Assembly (NCBI RefSeq): GCF_024346715.1
Contig: NZ_AP024852.1
Coordinates: 806,001 to 870,000, forward strand
From: Photobacterium swingsii
GTDB lineage: Bacteria; Pseudomonadota; Gammaproteobacteria; Enterobacterales; Vibrionaceae
Reading direction: 5' to 3'
Length of the DNA: 64,000 nt
Shown piece after piece: positions 33,981 to 43,540 of this stretch. A model generated the notes under the pieces. That model worked only from the letters and a program-made list of their open reading frames with translations. It was not told where the DNA came from and made no database searches. The number at the start of each line of letters is the position of its first letter. Positions within the stretch are counted from its first letter, which is position 1. A program made the position numbers and the translations under genes.

Positions 33981-34017
33981 AATTGATTCTCAATAATTAA
34001 TGAGAATCAATTTCAAT
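33981..34017. promoter_or_regulatory. Fur box upstream of chaN
   Basis: AATTGATTCTCA (33981-33992) and TGAGAATCAATT (34001-34012) form a 12-bp inverted repeat. The right half with flanks, AATGAGAATCAATTTCAAT, fits the Fur consensus of gammaproteobacteria closely, so two overlapping Fur sites are likely. The site belongs to chaN because rlmA ends on its other side. Confidence 0.75.
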
Positions 34018-34053
34018 CAGTGTTGTGCTCTTAGAAGAAAGAAAACGAACTTG

Positions 34054-34875
34054 TTACTGGCTGTTTTTACGATATACACGAATTGAAAAATCCGCTTCAC
34101 AGCTAAACTGACTTTCCTGTCCCAGCTGATCCCATACTGCTTGCGATGTTTTCCAAGCGAATGGCGTCATTTGCATTAAGGCTGTTGCTTCTTCGCCTTG
34201 TAAGCACATTTCGTAATGCAGTTGCTCATCTTCTATCAGAGTAAAACCGTCAATATTCTCTGGGGCAATATTATGCAGGCGCACATCTGAATAAATAAGC
34301 TCTTTTAATTGATACAAATGTCTTGCTGCTGGTGTCACAGTAACAAGCAAGCCATTTTCTTTGATTGCGCGTTGAAGCTCTTCTGGACGGCAAGGAGCAT
34401 AAATACGTACCACTGCATCTAAAGAATCATCTGCAAAAGGTAAACGGTGGCTAGAAGCGACGCAAAAGTGGCATTCAGGGTAACGTTTTGCTGCGTAACG
34501 TACTGCTATTTTTGAAATATCAAGCCCATGCACGTTTAGCTCAGGATACTGCTTGTTCAGCTTAGAAAAAGCTGAGGTGTAGTAACCTTCGCCGCAACCT
34601 ATGTCTAAGAGGTTGGTTGCACCTTGCATCATACTCTTGCTTAGCGTGTTTACCACATGATCACGCAGCGGTTGATAGTGATCAGTATTTAGGAATAAAC
34701 GACGCGCTTGCATCATTTCTTTGTTATCTCCCGGATTTTTAGAGCTTTTGTGATGAGCGGGCATCAGGTTCACATAGCCTTCTTTTGCAAGATCAAACTG
34801 GTGATTATTCTCGCAACGCCAAGTATTGGCTTGTTGAGTAAGCGATTGATGACAAAGAGGGCACTGATAAGGCAT
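34054..34875 (-). CDS. rlmA: 23S rRNA (guanine-745-N1)-methyltransferase
   Basis: A 273-residue methyltransferase. The N-terminal zinc finger uses C5, C8, C21 and H25 (YQCPLCHQ ... WRCENNH). The S-adenosylmethionine motif is LLDIGCGEGYYTSAF (about residues 89-103), followed by GLDISKIAVRYAAKR and VVRIYAPCRPEEL. This matches RlmA(I), which methylates G745 in helix 35 of 23S rRNA. Length is normal. Monocistronic, ending about 220 bp before chaN. Confidence 0.93.
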   Translation of the reverse strand: MPYQCPLCHQSLTQQANTWRCENNHQFDLAKEGYVNLMPAHHKSSKNPGDNKEMMQARRLFLNTDHYQPLRDHVVNTLSKSMMQGATNLLDIGCGEGYYTSAFSKLNKQYPELNVHGLDISKIAVRYAAKRYPECHFCVASSHRLPFADDSLDAVVRIYAPCRPEELQRAIKENGLLVTVTPAARHLYQLKELIYSDVRLHNIAPENIDGFTLIEDEQLHYEMCLQGEEATALMQMTPFAWKTSQAVWDQLGQESQFSCEADFSIRVYRKNSQ

Positions 34876-35306
34876 GAAGTTAACCGAGATAAAAATGAGA
34901 GCCCTATTGTAATCCGCGGACTATTTAGCTGCAACCAGCTGCTACAAGCACATATTGGTGTCGTATGTTTCATATTGAGCTTTGAGAAATACGATCCGAA
35001 TCACAAACAAAAATAATTATTTCTGAATACAAAACAACGCTGTTTTTATTCAGGGTCGATTCAGGTTTAATCGCTATCTTAATGCCTAATCCGAGTGCTT
35101 AATGTACTGATAAAGACATAAATACTTGGCTTTTTTTGCTCCAAAAATGTGTAAGTGCCCATGCTTTTTATAGGAAATTTGATGGCATCAGGGTTTAGCC
35201 ATTATTCATGGATGAAAAGCAAAATTATTCGGTTTGTTCAAAAAGGATCCACTGCCATGAACATGCTGAGTAGGGATAACTAAAAATAATATTAGGACTC
35301 AGAAAA
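34876..35306. other. rlmA-porin divergent intergenic region
   Basis: About 430 bp, A/T-rich, no gene seen. It contains the rlmA promoter and the promoter and long leader of the porin. No OmpR, ToxR or CRP site could be called with confidence. Confidence 0.4.
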
Positions 35307-36365
35307 ATGAAAAAAACAATTCTAGCAGCACTACTTCCTGCAATGCTTGTAGCAGGTACTGCTCAAGCAGCAACTATTTACCAAGGTGAAGATGGCTCAA
35401 ACGTAGACGTATTTGGTCGTCTAGGTTTCAACGTGACTAACCGTGACAACAACGAAGACACTAGTAAAACGATTGGTCAATTCGATGGTCGTCTAGGTCT
35501 TGGTGGTTCTCAAACTATCAACGATCAGATGTCTGTGATCGGTTGGGCTGAGTACCAAGTAAATGCAGCTGAAGGCAAAAATGGCAATAAAGACCTAACT
35601 GCTCGTTACGTGTGGGCCGGTGTTGATATGGGCAGCATGGGTAAAGTAACTGCGGGTCGTGTGGCTTCTGGCCTTATCATGGCAACAGATATCGCGGATG
35701 TATTCGCACTGTCTGATGTAACGCTTGCACGTCAAGCTGGCATTGTGAATGGCAACGCAACACAAGTTTTCCGTCAAGATGACACATTGCAGTACCAAAA
35801 CAGCTTTGGTGATTTTGATCTGTCAGCAGCTTACATTCTTGGCAACGAACACATGAAGAGCGGCTACAATGTAGCTGGTCGTTACACTCTAGATATGGGT
35901 AACGCAGGTAAACTAGCACCAGTTGTTGCTTACCAACAAAACAACGCTGAAGATAATCGTACTGATAATGCTGACAAGTACGATTTCTGGGCTGTAGGTA
36001 CTCGTTACTACATCGGCGATCTAATGCTAGGTGCGGTTTACTCTCAAGACAAAGTAAGCTACACCAACAACACAGATGCATCTGAAGATAAAGGCTACGA
36101 GCTAACAGCTGTTTACGACTTCCAAAACGACTGGGTTGTTCGTGGTGGTTACCGTAATGTAGAAAATACAGGTGGTGACAATGCTGAATATAAAGATCTA
36201 ACAGCTGAAGTTCAGTACAAGCTGACTGACCGTTCTTCTCTATTCACTAGTTACGTAAATCGTAACGGTCAAAACGGTGAAAACGGCCAGAACACTAATA
36301 TCTGGGGTGATTGGAACAACGCTAAAGAAGATTACTACCACGTAGGTCTTCGTTACGAATTCTAA
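35307..36365 (+). CDS. Outer-membrane general porin (OmpH/OmpU-like)
   Basis: A 352-residue trimeric-type porin. The signal peptide (1-21, ending GTAQA) is followed by a mature chain that starts ATIYQGEDGSNVDVFGRLGF and ends with the porin-typical YYHVGLRYEF, terminal Phe included. Alternating beta strands are visible throughout and an acidic L3-like loop lies near 110-150. No cysteine. Strong codon bias (GGT, CGT, GTA) points to high expression. Photobacterium and Vibrio porins of this group include OmpH, OmpL and OmpU; I cannot decide which from the sequence alone. Confidence 0.9.
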   Translation: MKKTILAALLPAMLVAGTAQAATIYQGEDGSNVDVFGRLGFNVTNRDNNEDTSKTIGQFDGRLGLGGSQTINDQMSVIGWAEYQVNAAEGKNGNKDLTARYVWAGVDMGSMGKVTAGRVASGLIMATDIADVFALSDVTLARQAGIVNGNATQVFRQDDTLQYQNSFGDFDLSAAYILGNEHMKSGYNVAGRYTLDMGNAGKLAPVVAYQQNNAEDNRTDNADKYDFWAVGTRYYIGDLMLGAVYSQDKVSYTNNTDASEDKGYELTAVYDFQNDWVVRGGYRNVENTGGDNAEYKDLTAEVQYKLTDRSSLFTSYVNRNGQNGENGQNTNIWGDWNNAKEDYYHVGLRYEF

Positions 36366-36400
36366 TCGAATCGTAATTTGATATTTACTGCTCTAAGACA

Positions 36401-36424
36401 AGCCAGCGTTTTGCGCTGGCTTTC
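36401..36424 (+). terminator. Terminator after the porin
   Basis: AGCCAGCG / CGCTGGCT with a five-base loop and a short T-run. Confidence 0.75.
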
Positions 36425-36472
36425 ATCTATTCGGTATACCGCAATCACGCACTCAGTAAATAAGGGATAAAA

Positions 36473-37123
36473 ATGAAAAAAACATTAATGGCATTAACAT
36501 TACCAGCGTTACTGATGGCGCAGGCGGCATGGGCAGATGTTGTGATTAAAGTGCCAAATAATTTTGAGATTTTGGCAACGGAACAAGTACGTATCAAAAA
36601 GGCGACTAAGCAAGTAGCACTACCAGAGGGCGATCAACATATTCTGGTGCGTTTTGATAGTCCTACTAACCCACATTCTACGGCGCAATCACTAGGGTTT
36701 GTTAGCTCTAAACCTATGTTAGTGACCTTTACTGCTAATGATGGGGAAGAGGTTATCTTGGTTGCTCCACGTATAGATACACCGCAAGAAGTCAAACGTT
36801 ATGCTAAGGCGCCGACGTTTACTTTGGTTGATGCTGAAGGTCAAACGATAGCGCATCAAACTACACGTGTTGAGTATGAAGGTTCGCCAATGACTGCTGA
36901 TTACAATGCCATTTTAGCAAAGCAAATTGGCTCAACGGCATCACCTGCGCCAGTATTGTCGTCAACCGCAGTGGCTGGAACGGGTGTTGCTGCTGTAAAT
37001 GCAGCGAAAATAGATGTCAGTGATTTAACGCCTCAGCAAGCAGATGCATTACTACGTGACCTGTATAAAAATGCCGATGAGAAGCGCCGTAAAGATTTTA
37101 TGCGTTGGGCATTAGGTTTATAG
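36473..37123 (+). CDS. DUF2057 (YccT-like) exported protein
   Basis: A 216-residue secreted protein with a signal peptide (MKKTLMALTLPALLMAQAAWA). The conserved DUF2057 opening VVIKVPNNFEILATEQV and the PEGDQHILVRFDSP block are visible; the C-terminus has SDLTPQQADALLRDLYKNAD. E. coli YccT (also called CsgI) is a periplasmic protein that affects curli formation, but the family is not otherwise assigned. AAGGGAT lies before the ATG. It is separate from the porin by a terminator. Confidence 0.82.
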   Translation: MKKTLMALTLPALLMAQAAWADVVIKVPNNFEILATEQVRIKKATKQVALPEGDQHILVRFDSPTNPHSTAQSLGFVSSKPMLVTFTANDGEEVILVAPRIDTPQEVKRYAKAPTFTLVDAEGQTIAHQTTRVEYEGSPMTADYNAILAKQIGSTASPAPVLSSTAVAGTGVAAVNAAKIDVSDLTPQQADALLRDLYKNADEKRRKDFMRWALGL

Positions 37124-37190
37124 GGGATAATCAGGCGATAGACTTGTTGGCGTAACAGGCCAGCGTGATATTGTTATTTGATGAAAATAA

Positions 37191-37222
37191 AAGCGCCCAA
37201 TTCAAATGTGAATTGGGCGCTT
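37191..37222. terminator. Bidirectional terminator before the Pgt operon end
   Basis: Perfect 14-bp stem AAGCGCCCAATTCA / TGAATTGGGCGCTT with an AATG loop between convergent genes. Confidence 0.92.
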
Positions 37223-37253
37223 ATTTCATGTCTGATAAAGGCTACCTGTTGTA

Positions 37254-38531
37254 CTAGTAACTTGGCTGTACTTTGTATTCTGCTTTATCTAAATTGTGCT
37301 TTTTCATTCGCAAGTACAGCTTTTTACGAGGAATTTGTAAGTAGCTCGATACTTCATTAATGCGACCAGCAAATAAGTAAAGGGCGTCTTCAATCACTTG
37401 TTTTTCATAGCTATCGACTAAATCATCGAGCGGACTACTCATTTGTTCCAGCGGTTTAGTGCGCTCTTGTCCTGCTAATTTTACAATACCAATTGCATAA
37501 AGTTCTGCGACATTTTTTATCTCTAACACATTGCCCGCCCAATCATGGCGATTCAGTGTGTTGATATAAGCTTTATCGACCGACGGTAATGGCTTTTTCA
37601 GGGTTAAACAGCTTTGTTTTAAAAAGTGCTTAAACAACATCGCAATATCACAGGTGCGTTGTTGTACTGTCGGTATACTTAAACGAATTTGACTCAAGAA
37701 GTAGAACAATTCAGGGAGAAAGACTTCGGTTTCTACCTGTTGCTCAGGATTGATGTTGGTGACAGCCAGCACGCGCACTTCTTTTTTGCCCTGACGTTCT
37801 TGTTCTAATAAGAAACGGCATAGCCATTGCTGGGTTTCTTTCGGCATGTCTTGCGGGTTGTGCAAGCACAACGTGCCACTGCGTGCAGAAATCATGCTGC
37901 GTTGTAAATCCGGTGTTGTGCTGACAGCACTCCCTTTTAGAGTGACGTAAGGCCCTTGGCGAATAAGACTACCGTCATGCAATAATTTAGCGACTGTGCT
38001 TCGCCCCGTGCCCTGGCAACCTTCAATCAGTACATCCTTCAAGGTTGGCGCTGTTTCTGCAATCTGATCGCGAACTTTATTGATCAGAGGGCTGTCACCC
38101 AATAAAACGCTGCTAGCGCCTTTAAGCAGGGTGATGCGTTGATCAATGATCTGTTGGCGCTGCGGCAAAAAGCGCTCAAGCAGATCCAATAACTGTTCTG
38201 GCTGCAGCGGTTTTTGCAAGAAATCGATAGCCCCTTTCTTAACAGCATCAACAGCCATTGGAATATCACCATGGCCTGTGATCATTATGACAGGTAGCTC
38301 TGAATCTAAGTGTTTGATCTGCTCAAGCAGATCCATCCCACTTAATCCAGGCATATACATATCCGTTACGACCACTCCCGCCCAATCTTTATGAAGCATC
38401 TCAATGGCTTTCGTTGGATCGGTTTCAGCAAGTGCACTATAACCGGCAATCTCTAAGAGGTTTTGATATGCCTCGACAACATCTTGGTCATCATCAATGA
38501 CGAGAACTTGAATATCATTGGTTATTTTCAT
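37254..38531 (-). CDS. PgtA-like response regulator with degenerate AAA domain
   Basis: A 425-residue regulator laid out like NtrC: REC domain (about 7-120, phospho-Asp57 in VVVTDMYMPGLSG, Lys in FLQKPLQ), central AAA-like domain (about 145-330) and Fis-type helix-turn-helix at the end (GRINEVSSYLQIPRKKLYLR). The central domain is eroded: Walker A reads GCQGTGRST with Arg for Lys, and the GAFTGA loop for sigma-54 contact is absent. The C-terminus agrees closely with PgtA of Salmonella, the activator of the phosphoglycerate transporter PgtP. It overlaps the end of the kinase gene by 17 bp. It should act without sigma-54. Confidence 0.85.
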   Translation of the reverse strand: MKITNDIQVLVIDDDQDVVEAYQNLLEIAGYSALAETDPTKAIEMLHKDWAGVVVTDMYMPGLSGMDLLEQIKHLDSELPVIMITGHGDIPMAVDAVKKGAIDFLQKPLQPEQLLDLLERFLPQRQQIIDQRITLLKGASSVLLGDSPLINKVRDQIAETAPTLKDVLIEGCQGTGRSTVAKLLHDGSLIRQGPYVTLKGSAVSTTPDLQRSMISARSGTLCLHNPQDMPKETQQWLCRFLLEQERQGKKEVRVLAVTNINPEQQVETEVFLPELFYFLSQIRLSIPTVQQRTCDIAMLFKHFLKQSCLTLKKPLPSVDKAYINTLNRHDWAGNVLEIKNVAELYAIGIVKLAGQERTKPLEQMSSPLDDLVDSYEKQVIEDALYLFAGRINEVSSYLQIPRKKLYLRMKKHNLDKAEYKVQPSY

Positions 38532-40878
38532 GTGTAGGTAACTCCAGTATCACCATGGCGCCCCCCTCAAGGGCAGACGCGAGGGAAATGCTTCCCCCAA
38601 ATCGGGTCAAAATTGAGCGGCAGATGCTTAAACCAAGCCCAAGCCCCACATCCTTGGTTGTGGTGAATGGTGTGAAGAGTTTCTCCATCATGGTGGCATC
38701 AAAGCCTTTTCCTGAGTCACTTACAGCGATCAGGGTTGTATTATTGTTTTGTGATAGTAAATGCACTCGGATATGGCGATTGTCGCAACTGGCGACAGCA
38801 TCACAGCTATTGACGAGTAAGTTTACTAAAACTTGTTCAAATTGAACGTCATCAGCATTGATTGTTAGTTCAGGCGAGATTGCATTTTCGATCGTTGTTT
38901 TCTGTACGCGTGCTCGCCCTTCAACAATTTGCATTGCTTGGTCAACGGAGTCGTAAACCGCAATATTCTTTAATGGATTGTCAGCCGATTGTTTTTTCGA
39001 GAAGTTACGAAGACTGGCAATAATGCGTCCCATACGTGCGGTCAAGCCTTCTATTTTCTCAAGGCTACTCGGTAACTTATCGATTCTACTTTGCTTAACC
39101 GCCATTTTAGTCGCAAATACATGGGTGGAAATGGCGGATAAGGGTTGGTTTAGCTCATGTGCGAGTGATGTCATAGTTTGACCAACCACTGCCATTTTTG
39201 CGGCTTGAATCAGCTCATCCTGGGTTGAGCGGAGATCTTGTTCTATGCGTTTACGATCTTCGATTTCAGCGCGAAGCTGACGGTTTCGACTCGTCAGTGA
39301 TTCGGTTTTTTCATACACGATGCTTTCTAGCCAGCGTGCCGCTTTTTCTTGTTCGGTGATATCTGTCATTGTGATAATGACTTTATCTGTCGTGCCTTGC
39401 TTAAAGAGACGGAAATCGAGACGTAAATAGAGATGCTCTGCATTGTGGAAGTGCTTGAGTGTTAGGTTGCACGCACCATTTTCGAGCAGTGGGCTAGCTG
39501 GGTGAAATAGAGACTCTAAGCGTGAGTCAATATTACTGTTAAAAAGTTGCCATACCACCATGTCTTCCGCTTTGTTTTGCTGCTGAAACAGTTGCTGCGC
39601 ACTGGAGTTTACCGATTCAACTTGCCCGACGAGGTCACAGGTGATGATACTGGCTTGAGTATTGTTGATGAGGTTAAGGGCGTTAGTTCGCTCCATTTCT
39701 TGCATTTGGAGGCAGAACTGGCGAAGACTTTCACCTATTAAGCCGATCTCATCGTTGCCTGTGACTTGAATTTCAACGTTTAAATTGCCTTTAGTAACTT
39801 CACGCAAATGTCGACCTAAGGTATTTAAGCGTTTGACTATGCCGCGTCCTACTAAGTAAATGGATAGTATGATAGCCAGTAGTATGGATAAGCAGACAGC
39901 CCCCAATAGAATTAAGTTACTGATAATAATCGCATTGCGAGTTTGATCATTTAGGTTGATTAAACTGGCATCGGCATCGGTCACCATTTTTTGAATTAGA
40001 GCCTCTTGGCGTGCTAACCGTTGCTGAATATCTTGTTCGTATTGCGTGATCGCATGATAGATTTCTGAATCTTTGCGCAGTTGCTGTTCTAGTTGGCCAT
40101 TAGGGGCAACAATAGTAATAAGGTCATTTAGGTGCTCGCGGTAGGTCGAAGTCGAGGGGTAGTGGCTCAACTGCTCACTCATGGTTTGCACTTCTGCGAT
40201 TTTGTAGCCAATAAAATAAAATGCGTTACTCAGGTCGCGCGTGTGGTGTTGTAAGATGATTTCTTGCGCTAATTGATGAAGCTCATTTTCTTTGACGGTA
40301 ATTGACTGAATGAGAGAAAACTCCGTCATCACGTCGATGATCGCATTGGTATCTATAATATTGGGTAGCATACGAGTGAGTTGCCATTCCACTTCCTGCT
40401 GTAATAGTGGCAATTCATTAATGAGGTCTTGGTGTATCCAGTGAATATTATTTTCAACTTGCAGCAGGGTACTACGCTGTAAGTTACGCTGTTCAAGTTG
40501 CTGGTTATATTGGCTTAGGGTTTCTGCTAACCCTTTTTGAGTGGCAAGGATCGCATTGTATTGCTCCATGCTGACCGTGTCTTTTATCGCGAGGTTGATC
40601 AGCTGGAGTTTAGCTGTGATCTTTTGCTGTAACTCTTTATGCACAACAGGATCAGTATTCATGCTAATCTTATTCAGCGCTGCTTGAAGACCTGCCGTGT
40701 TTCGCTCAAGTTGGTAGCTAGAGCGAAGTGTCGGCATATTGACCGTCACAATTTCTTCAATGTGATCGTCAAGTGTTTCCCAGTTGTACACAGCAACGCC
40801 ACTGACACCTATGGTTAATAGGGCCATAAAGCCAATCGCAAAAATAAGGCGGTTACCTATGGTATTGATATTAACCAT
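38515..40878 (-). CDS. PgtB-like sensor histidine kinase
   Basis: A 787-residue membrane kinase from the ATG at 40878 (GAGG upstream; an ATG at 40893 is in frame). A helix at about 10-30, a long helical periplasmic domain (about 31-315) and a second helix (about 320-345) are followed by HAMP, a PAS-like domain, a coiled-coil and the kinase core. The phospho-His is in LAHELNQPLSAIS (near residue 573), with DNRHIRVHL, SDSGKGFD and GLGLGLSICRSIL marking the ATP site. Organisation matches PgtB of Salmonella. It overlaps both neighbours, so all three genes are one translationally coupled operon. Confidence 0.87.
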   Translation of the reverse strand: MVNINTIGNRLIFAIGFMALLTIGVSGVAVYNWETLDDHIEEIVTVNMPTLRSSYQLERNTAGLQAALNKISMNTDPVVHKELQQKITAKLQLINLAIKDTVSMEQYNAILATQKGLAETLSQYNQQLEQRNLQRSTLLQVENNIHWIHQDLINELPLLQQEVEWQLTRMLPNIIDTNAIIDVMTEFSLIQSITVKENELHQLAQEIILQHHTRDLSNAFYFIGYKIAEVQTMSEQLSHYPSTSTYREHLNDLITIVAPNGQLEQQLRKDSEIYHAITQYEQDIQQRLARQEALIQKMVTDADASLINLNDQTRNAIIISNLILLGAVCLSILLAIILSIYLVGRGIVKRLNTLGRHLREVTKGNLNVEIQVTGNDEIGLIGESLRQFCLQMQEMERTNALNLINNTQASIITCDLVGQVESVNSSAQQLFQQQNKAEDMVVWQLFNSNIDSRLESLFHPASPLLENGACNLTLKHFHNAEHLYLRLDFRLFKQGTTDKVIITMTDITEQEKAARWLESIVYEKTESLTSRNRQLRAEIEDRKRIEQDLRSTQDELIQAAKMAVVGQTMTSLAHELNQPLSAISTHVFATKMAVKQSRIDKLPSSLEKIEGLTARMGRIIASLRNFSKKQSADNPLKNIAVYDSVDQAMQIVEGRARVQKTTIENAISPELTINADDVQFEQVLVNLLVNSCDAVASCDNRHIRVHLLSQNNNTTLIAVSDSGKGFDATMMEKLFTPFTTTKDVGLGLGLSICRSILTRFGGSISLASALEGGAMVILELPTHENNQ

Positions 40879-42127
40879 GGTTATATACCTCATACTCCAT
40901 CACGATATTTTCTGTCATGGTAATGGATGCATTGAGTCGCTCATACATATCGAGGCACCATAAGTGACTATCATTTTCGTTTTGTTGAGCCTTGGCAGCA
41001 TCTCGCTCGCTAGCATTGATCATGGCTTCAACATCTTGCTCAGAAATTGGTGGTGTTGTTGCCAGTGTTATTGCTTGGTTTAGCTGTTGGTGTTGCTGTG
41101 CCGTGAGCTGGCTAAATGTTTGCACTTTATGAATGAGTTGCCACGCTTTGTTATGCAGGGCAAGGGAGTGCACTATGGTGTGGGTGAAGAGTTTTTTTAC
41201 AATATCACTGCGTTGATTTATCAGGGAAAAATCAAGACGTTGACTCACTTCTAATGCCTCGTTTTTATGGGGCAAACGATAGTCTAATTGAGATTTTGGA
41301 TGCAGTGACTTATTACCCTGAAATGCTTCTAGGTATTGCAAAAAATTTACCGTTTGTGTGGAGTGGTGTAAATTTTTGATGCTAGCCATATAAGCGGGTA
41401 AAACCGGACTATTTGGCTGATAGCTAAAGCCAATAAAAGGGAAAGGCTTTTGAGTTTTGAACGCGAATGCATCCACTACAGGCGCGACACCGACTAAGCC
41501 ACGAGATATTTGGTCAGTGACATTGAACATAGAAACCGAGGCGAGATTGCCGCTGATTTGGTACAAGAGCTTCCAACCTGCTTGCCAACCGTATTGCTGT
41601 AAAATGCTCTCAACCATGTAATGGCTTGAAGTGGATCGTGATGGTGTTGCCATGATGATATGTTGGAAATATTGCGGGTGAGTCAGGCTTTCCCAACTAC
41701 TAGGCCGATCAAGGTTATGCTTTTCCAAATAGCGCTGATTCCACATAAAACCATAGCGAGAGTAACCCAATAGTGCGACACGATTATTGAAGTGTTGCAG
41801 CGTTGCTTTCACTTCTTCATTGGCAAACTCGTCGTTAACGCTTGGTAGGGTGATGAGCGTTTTACTCCGCTGTAGTAACTCAAAAAGACCGATTGATGTT
41901 GTGATCACCATGTCAATATCATGTGTTGGATCACCGAGTAGTCGAGCCGCGGCATCTTCGTGGCGATGCAGTACCTTTATGTTGACGTTAGGGTGCTTTG
42001 CTTTGTAGTCAGCAATCAATGTACTTAAGGAATTGGGGCTGAAAGTTGTAAGCACTATGATAGGCGTGTTGTAAGCAAACACTGCCTGTGGAAGTAGCAT
42101 CAGCAAAATAATAATAAAGCGGTACAT
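40871..42127 (-). CDS. PgtC-like periplasmic solute-binding protein
   Basis: A 418-residue iron/polyamine-type (family 1) binding protein with signal peptide (residues 1-18, ending AVFA). Blocks include IIVLTTFSPNSLSTLIADYK at the start of the mature chain, and HNLDRPSSWESLTHPQYFQ (about 137-155). In Salmonella PgtC relays the presence of phosphoglycerate to PgtB. It is the first gene of the operon pgtC-pgtB-pgtA here. The transporter gene pgtP is not adjacent: the next gene upstream is yfbU and no MFS transporter is in the window. Confidence 0.82.
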   Translation of the reverse strand: MYRFIIILLMLLPQAVFAYNTPIIVLTTFSPNSLSTLIADYKAKHPNVNIKVLHRHEDAAARLLGDPTHDIDMVITTSIGLFELLQRSKTLITLPSVNDEFANEEVKATLQHFNNRVALLGYSRYGFMWNQRYLEKHNLDRPSSWESLTHPQYFQHIIMATPSRSTSSHYMVESILQQYGWQAGWKLLYQISGNLASVSMFNVTDQISRGLVGVAPVVDAFAFKTQKPFPFIGFSYQPNSPVLPAYMASIKNLHHSTQTVNFLQYLEAFQGNKSLHPKSQLDYRLPHKNEALEVSQRLDFSLINQRSDIVKKLFTHTIVHSLALHNKAWQLIHKVQTFSQLTAQQHQQLNQAITLATTPPISEQDVEAMINASERDAAKAQQNENDSHLWCLDMYERLNASITMTENIVMEYEVYNHG

Positions 42128-42337
42128 AGGAACAACGTCATGTTAGGTGGTTAGCTTTGAAGGCTAATTAAATTTGATGCTAAGTGAATTAATGTATCGG
42201 GTTGTTGCGGGGGATTATACTGAAAAAAAAGCGTGAGAAAGCATTCTTGAGCTTGGATAGGCTTTTATTCTTAAACCTGTCTTATATGAGTTAGTTGTGA
42301 CTCATCTGTTGGCAATCTATTTATCTTACTCACAAAA

Positions 42338-42359
42338 AAACTGGAGCAAGCTCCAGTTT
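42338..42359 (-). terminator. Terminator of yfbU
   Basis: AAACTGGAGC / GCTCCAGTTT, two-base loop, then a T-run on the minus strand, 30 bp after the yfbU stop. Confidence 0.88.
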
Positions 42360-42389
42360 ATATCGTTACACACATCGTATTGTTACGAG

Positions 42390-42890
42390 TTATGCACTCA
42401 GAATTTGTTGTAGCTCTGTCGCACATAGGTGGTACTGGCGTGGACAGTTACGCCATGTTTGTAGCATACGCTGGTATTTATCTAGCATAGCGACTTGGCT
42501 GTTAAAGTGATGCTCAGTTTTATCGAACTGAGGGTATAGACCTTCTTCTTCTGTTAGGAAGCGAACGTAATGGACAAGTTGAGATTCAGTGGCAGCATCA
42601 AAGCCTAAGAACTTAAGGCGACGCGTATCAACTTGGCCTTGATCTTCCTCGCTTAGCATTTTGTGTGACTCTTGCATCGCGTGGTGCATTTCCATGAAAT
42701 CGATCACTTGACGGCAAGTATCATCACTCAGGTTACCAAAATCTTTATCTAGTTCACGCATTTGTAAGCCGTAACCACGCTCTACAATTGTTTGTAGACG
42801 GCGGTATTTAGCTGCATTCTCAGGTGTTAATTGAGACATTAGGTAGTATTGATTAGATAAGATTAAGCGTTGTGCGTTGGTCATTTCCAT
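42390..42890 (-). CDS. yfbU: UPF0304 protein YfbU
   Basis: A 166-residue, mostly helical soluble protein. The opening [21 protein letters not shown] and later [18 protein letters not shown] and [15 protein letters not shown] match the YfbU family along the whole length. E. coli YfbU has been linked to cell death under stress, with no enzymatic role known. In E. coli yfbU lies close to yfbV and ackA, while here it is 14 kb from them. Confidence 0.92.
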   Translation of the reverse strand: MEMTNAQRLILSNQYYLMSQLTPENAAKYRRLQTIVERGYGLQMRELDKDFGNLSDDTCRQVIDFMEMHHAMQESHKMLSEEDQGQVDTRRLKFLGFDAATESQLVHYVRFLTEEEGLYPQFDKTEHHFNSQVAMLDKYQRMLQTWRNCPRQYHLCATELQQILSA

Positions 42891-43540
42891 TGTGATAGGC
42901 CTTTAATAATTTTTATCTTCTGACGCTGAGATTAGCAGTTTGGATGCAAAAAAACATGATCTGACTACGTGTAGCACATGTTTTTTTGTTAAAAAGTATA
43001 AGCTGGTGAAAGGTTAATCAGTTGGCTATGTAGAGAATAAGACAACCTTATATTTAACATGGCTTTATCTTGTTTTTATGACATTTCGCTTTTAGTTTGG
43101 AGAGGGGGAATAAACACTATCTTGCATATTAAGGAAGGCATGACAGTGTCATAGACTGGATATTCGTGAACATTTGACCACTCGCCAGAAATTTTGATGC
43201 CTTAATCTTATTCGTTTATTTCCTTTATTGATTGATAAGTCTCCGACTGAGTTTGTGAGCATTGAACAATTGTATCGTTACCTTTAATCTTCCGCGCCCG
43301 ACAAATAAGTCGGTAACTCTAAAATTGCATTAAATCCCCGATAGCTCGGCAAAGTATGGCAATGTTTTGAATGTTGTTTATCTACTAATGATGAGAAATC
43401 GATTGCTAGGATGGCATGGATCAAGGAGAGCAAAAGGAAATCGAGCGCATTTGGTATTGACCTTACAGCCGTAGATAAACGGAATAGGTTGATGAAACGA
43501 AGCGAACAAGTTTTATTGTTCGATAAGATGAGTAATAACA
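42891..43540. other. yfbU-nupC divergent region with a large hairpin
   Basis: 650 bp without a supported gene. At 42948-42988 AAAAAAACATG faces CATGTTTTTTT around a loop that itself contains CTAC-GT-GTAG; read on either strand this resembles a terminator, yet no gene precedes it on either side. A perfect 13-bp palindrome ATGACAGTGTCAT lies at 43140-43152. TGTGAGCATTG at about 43254 is a half-match to a CRP site. A minus-strand frame covering 43284-43616 has no family features. Confidence 0.5.
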
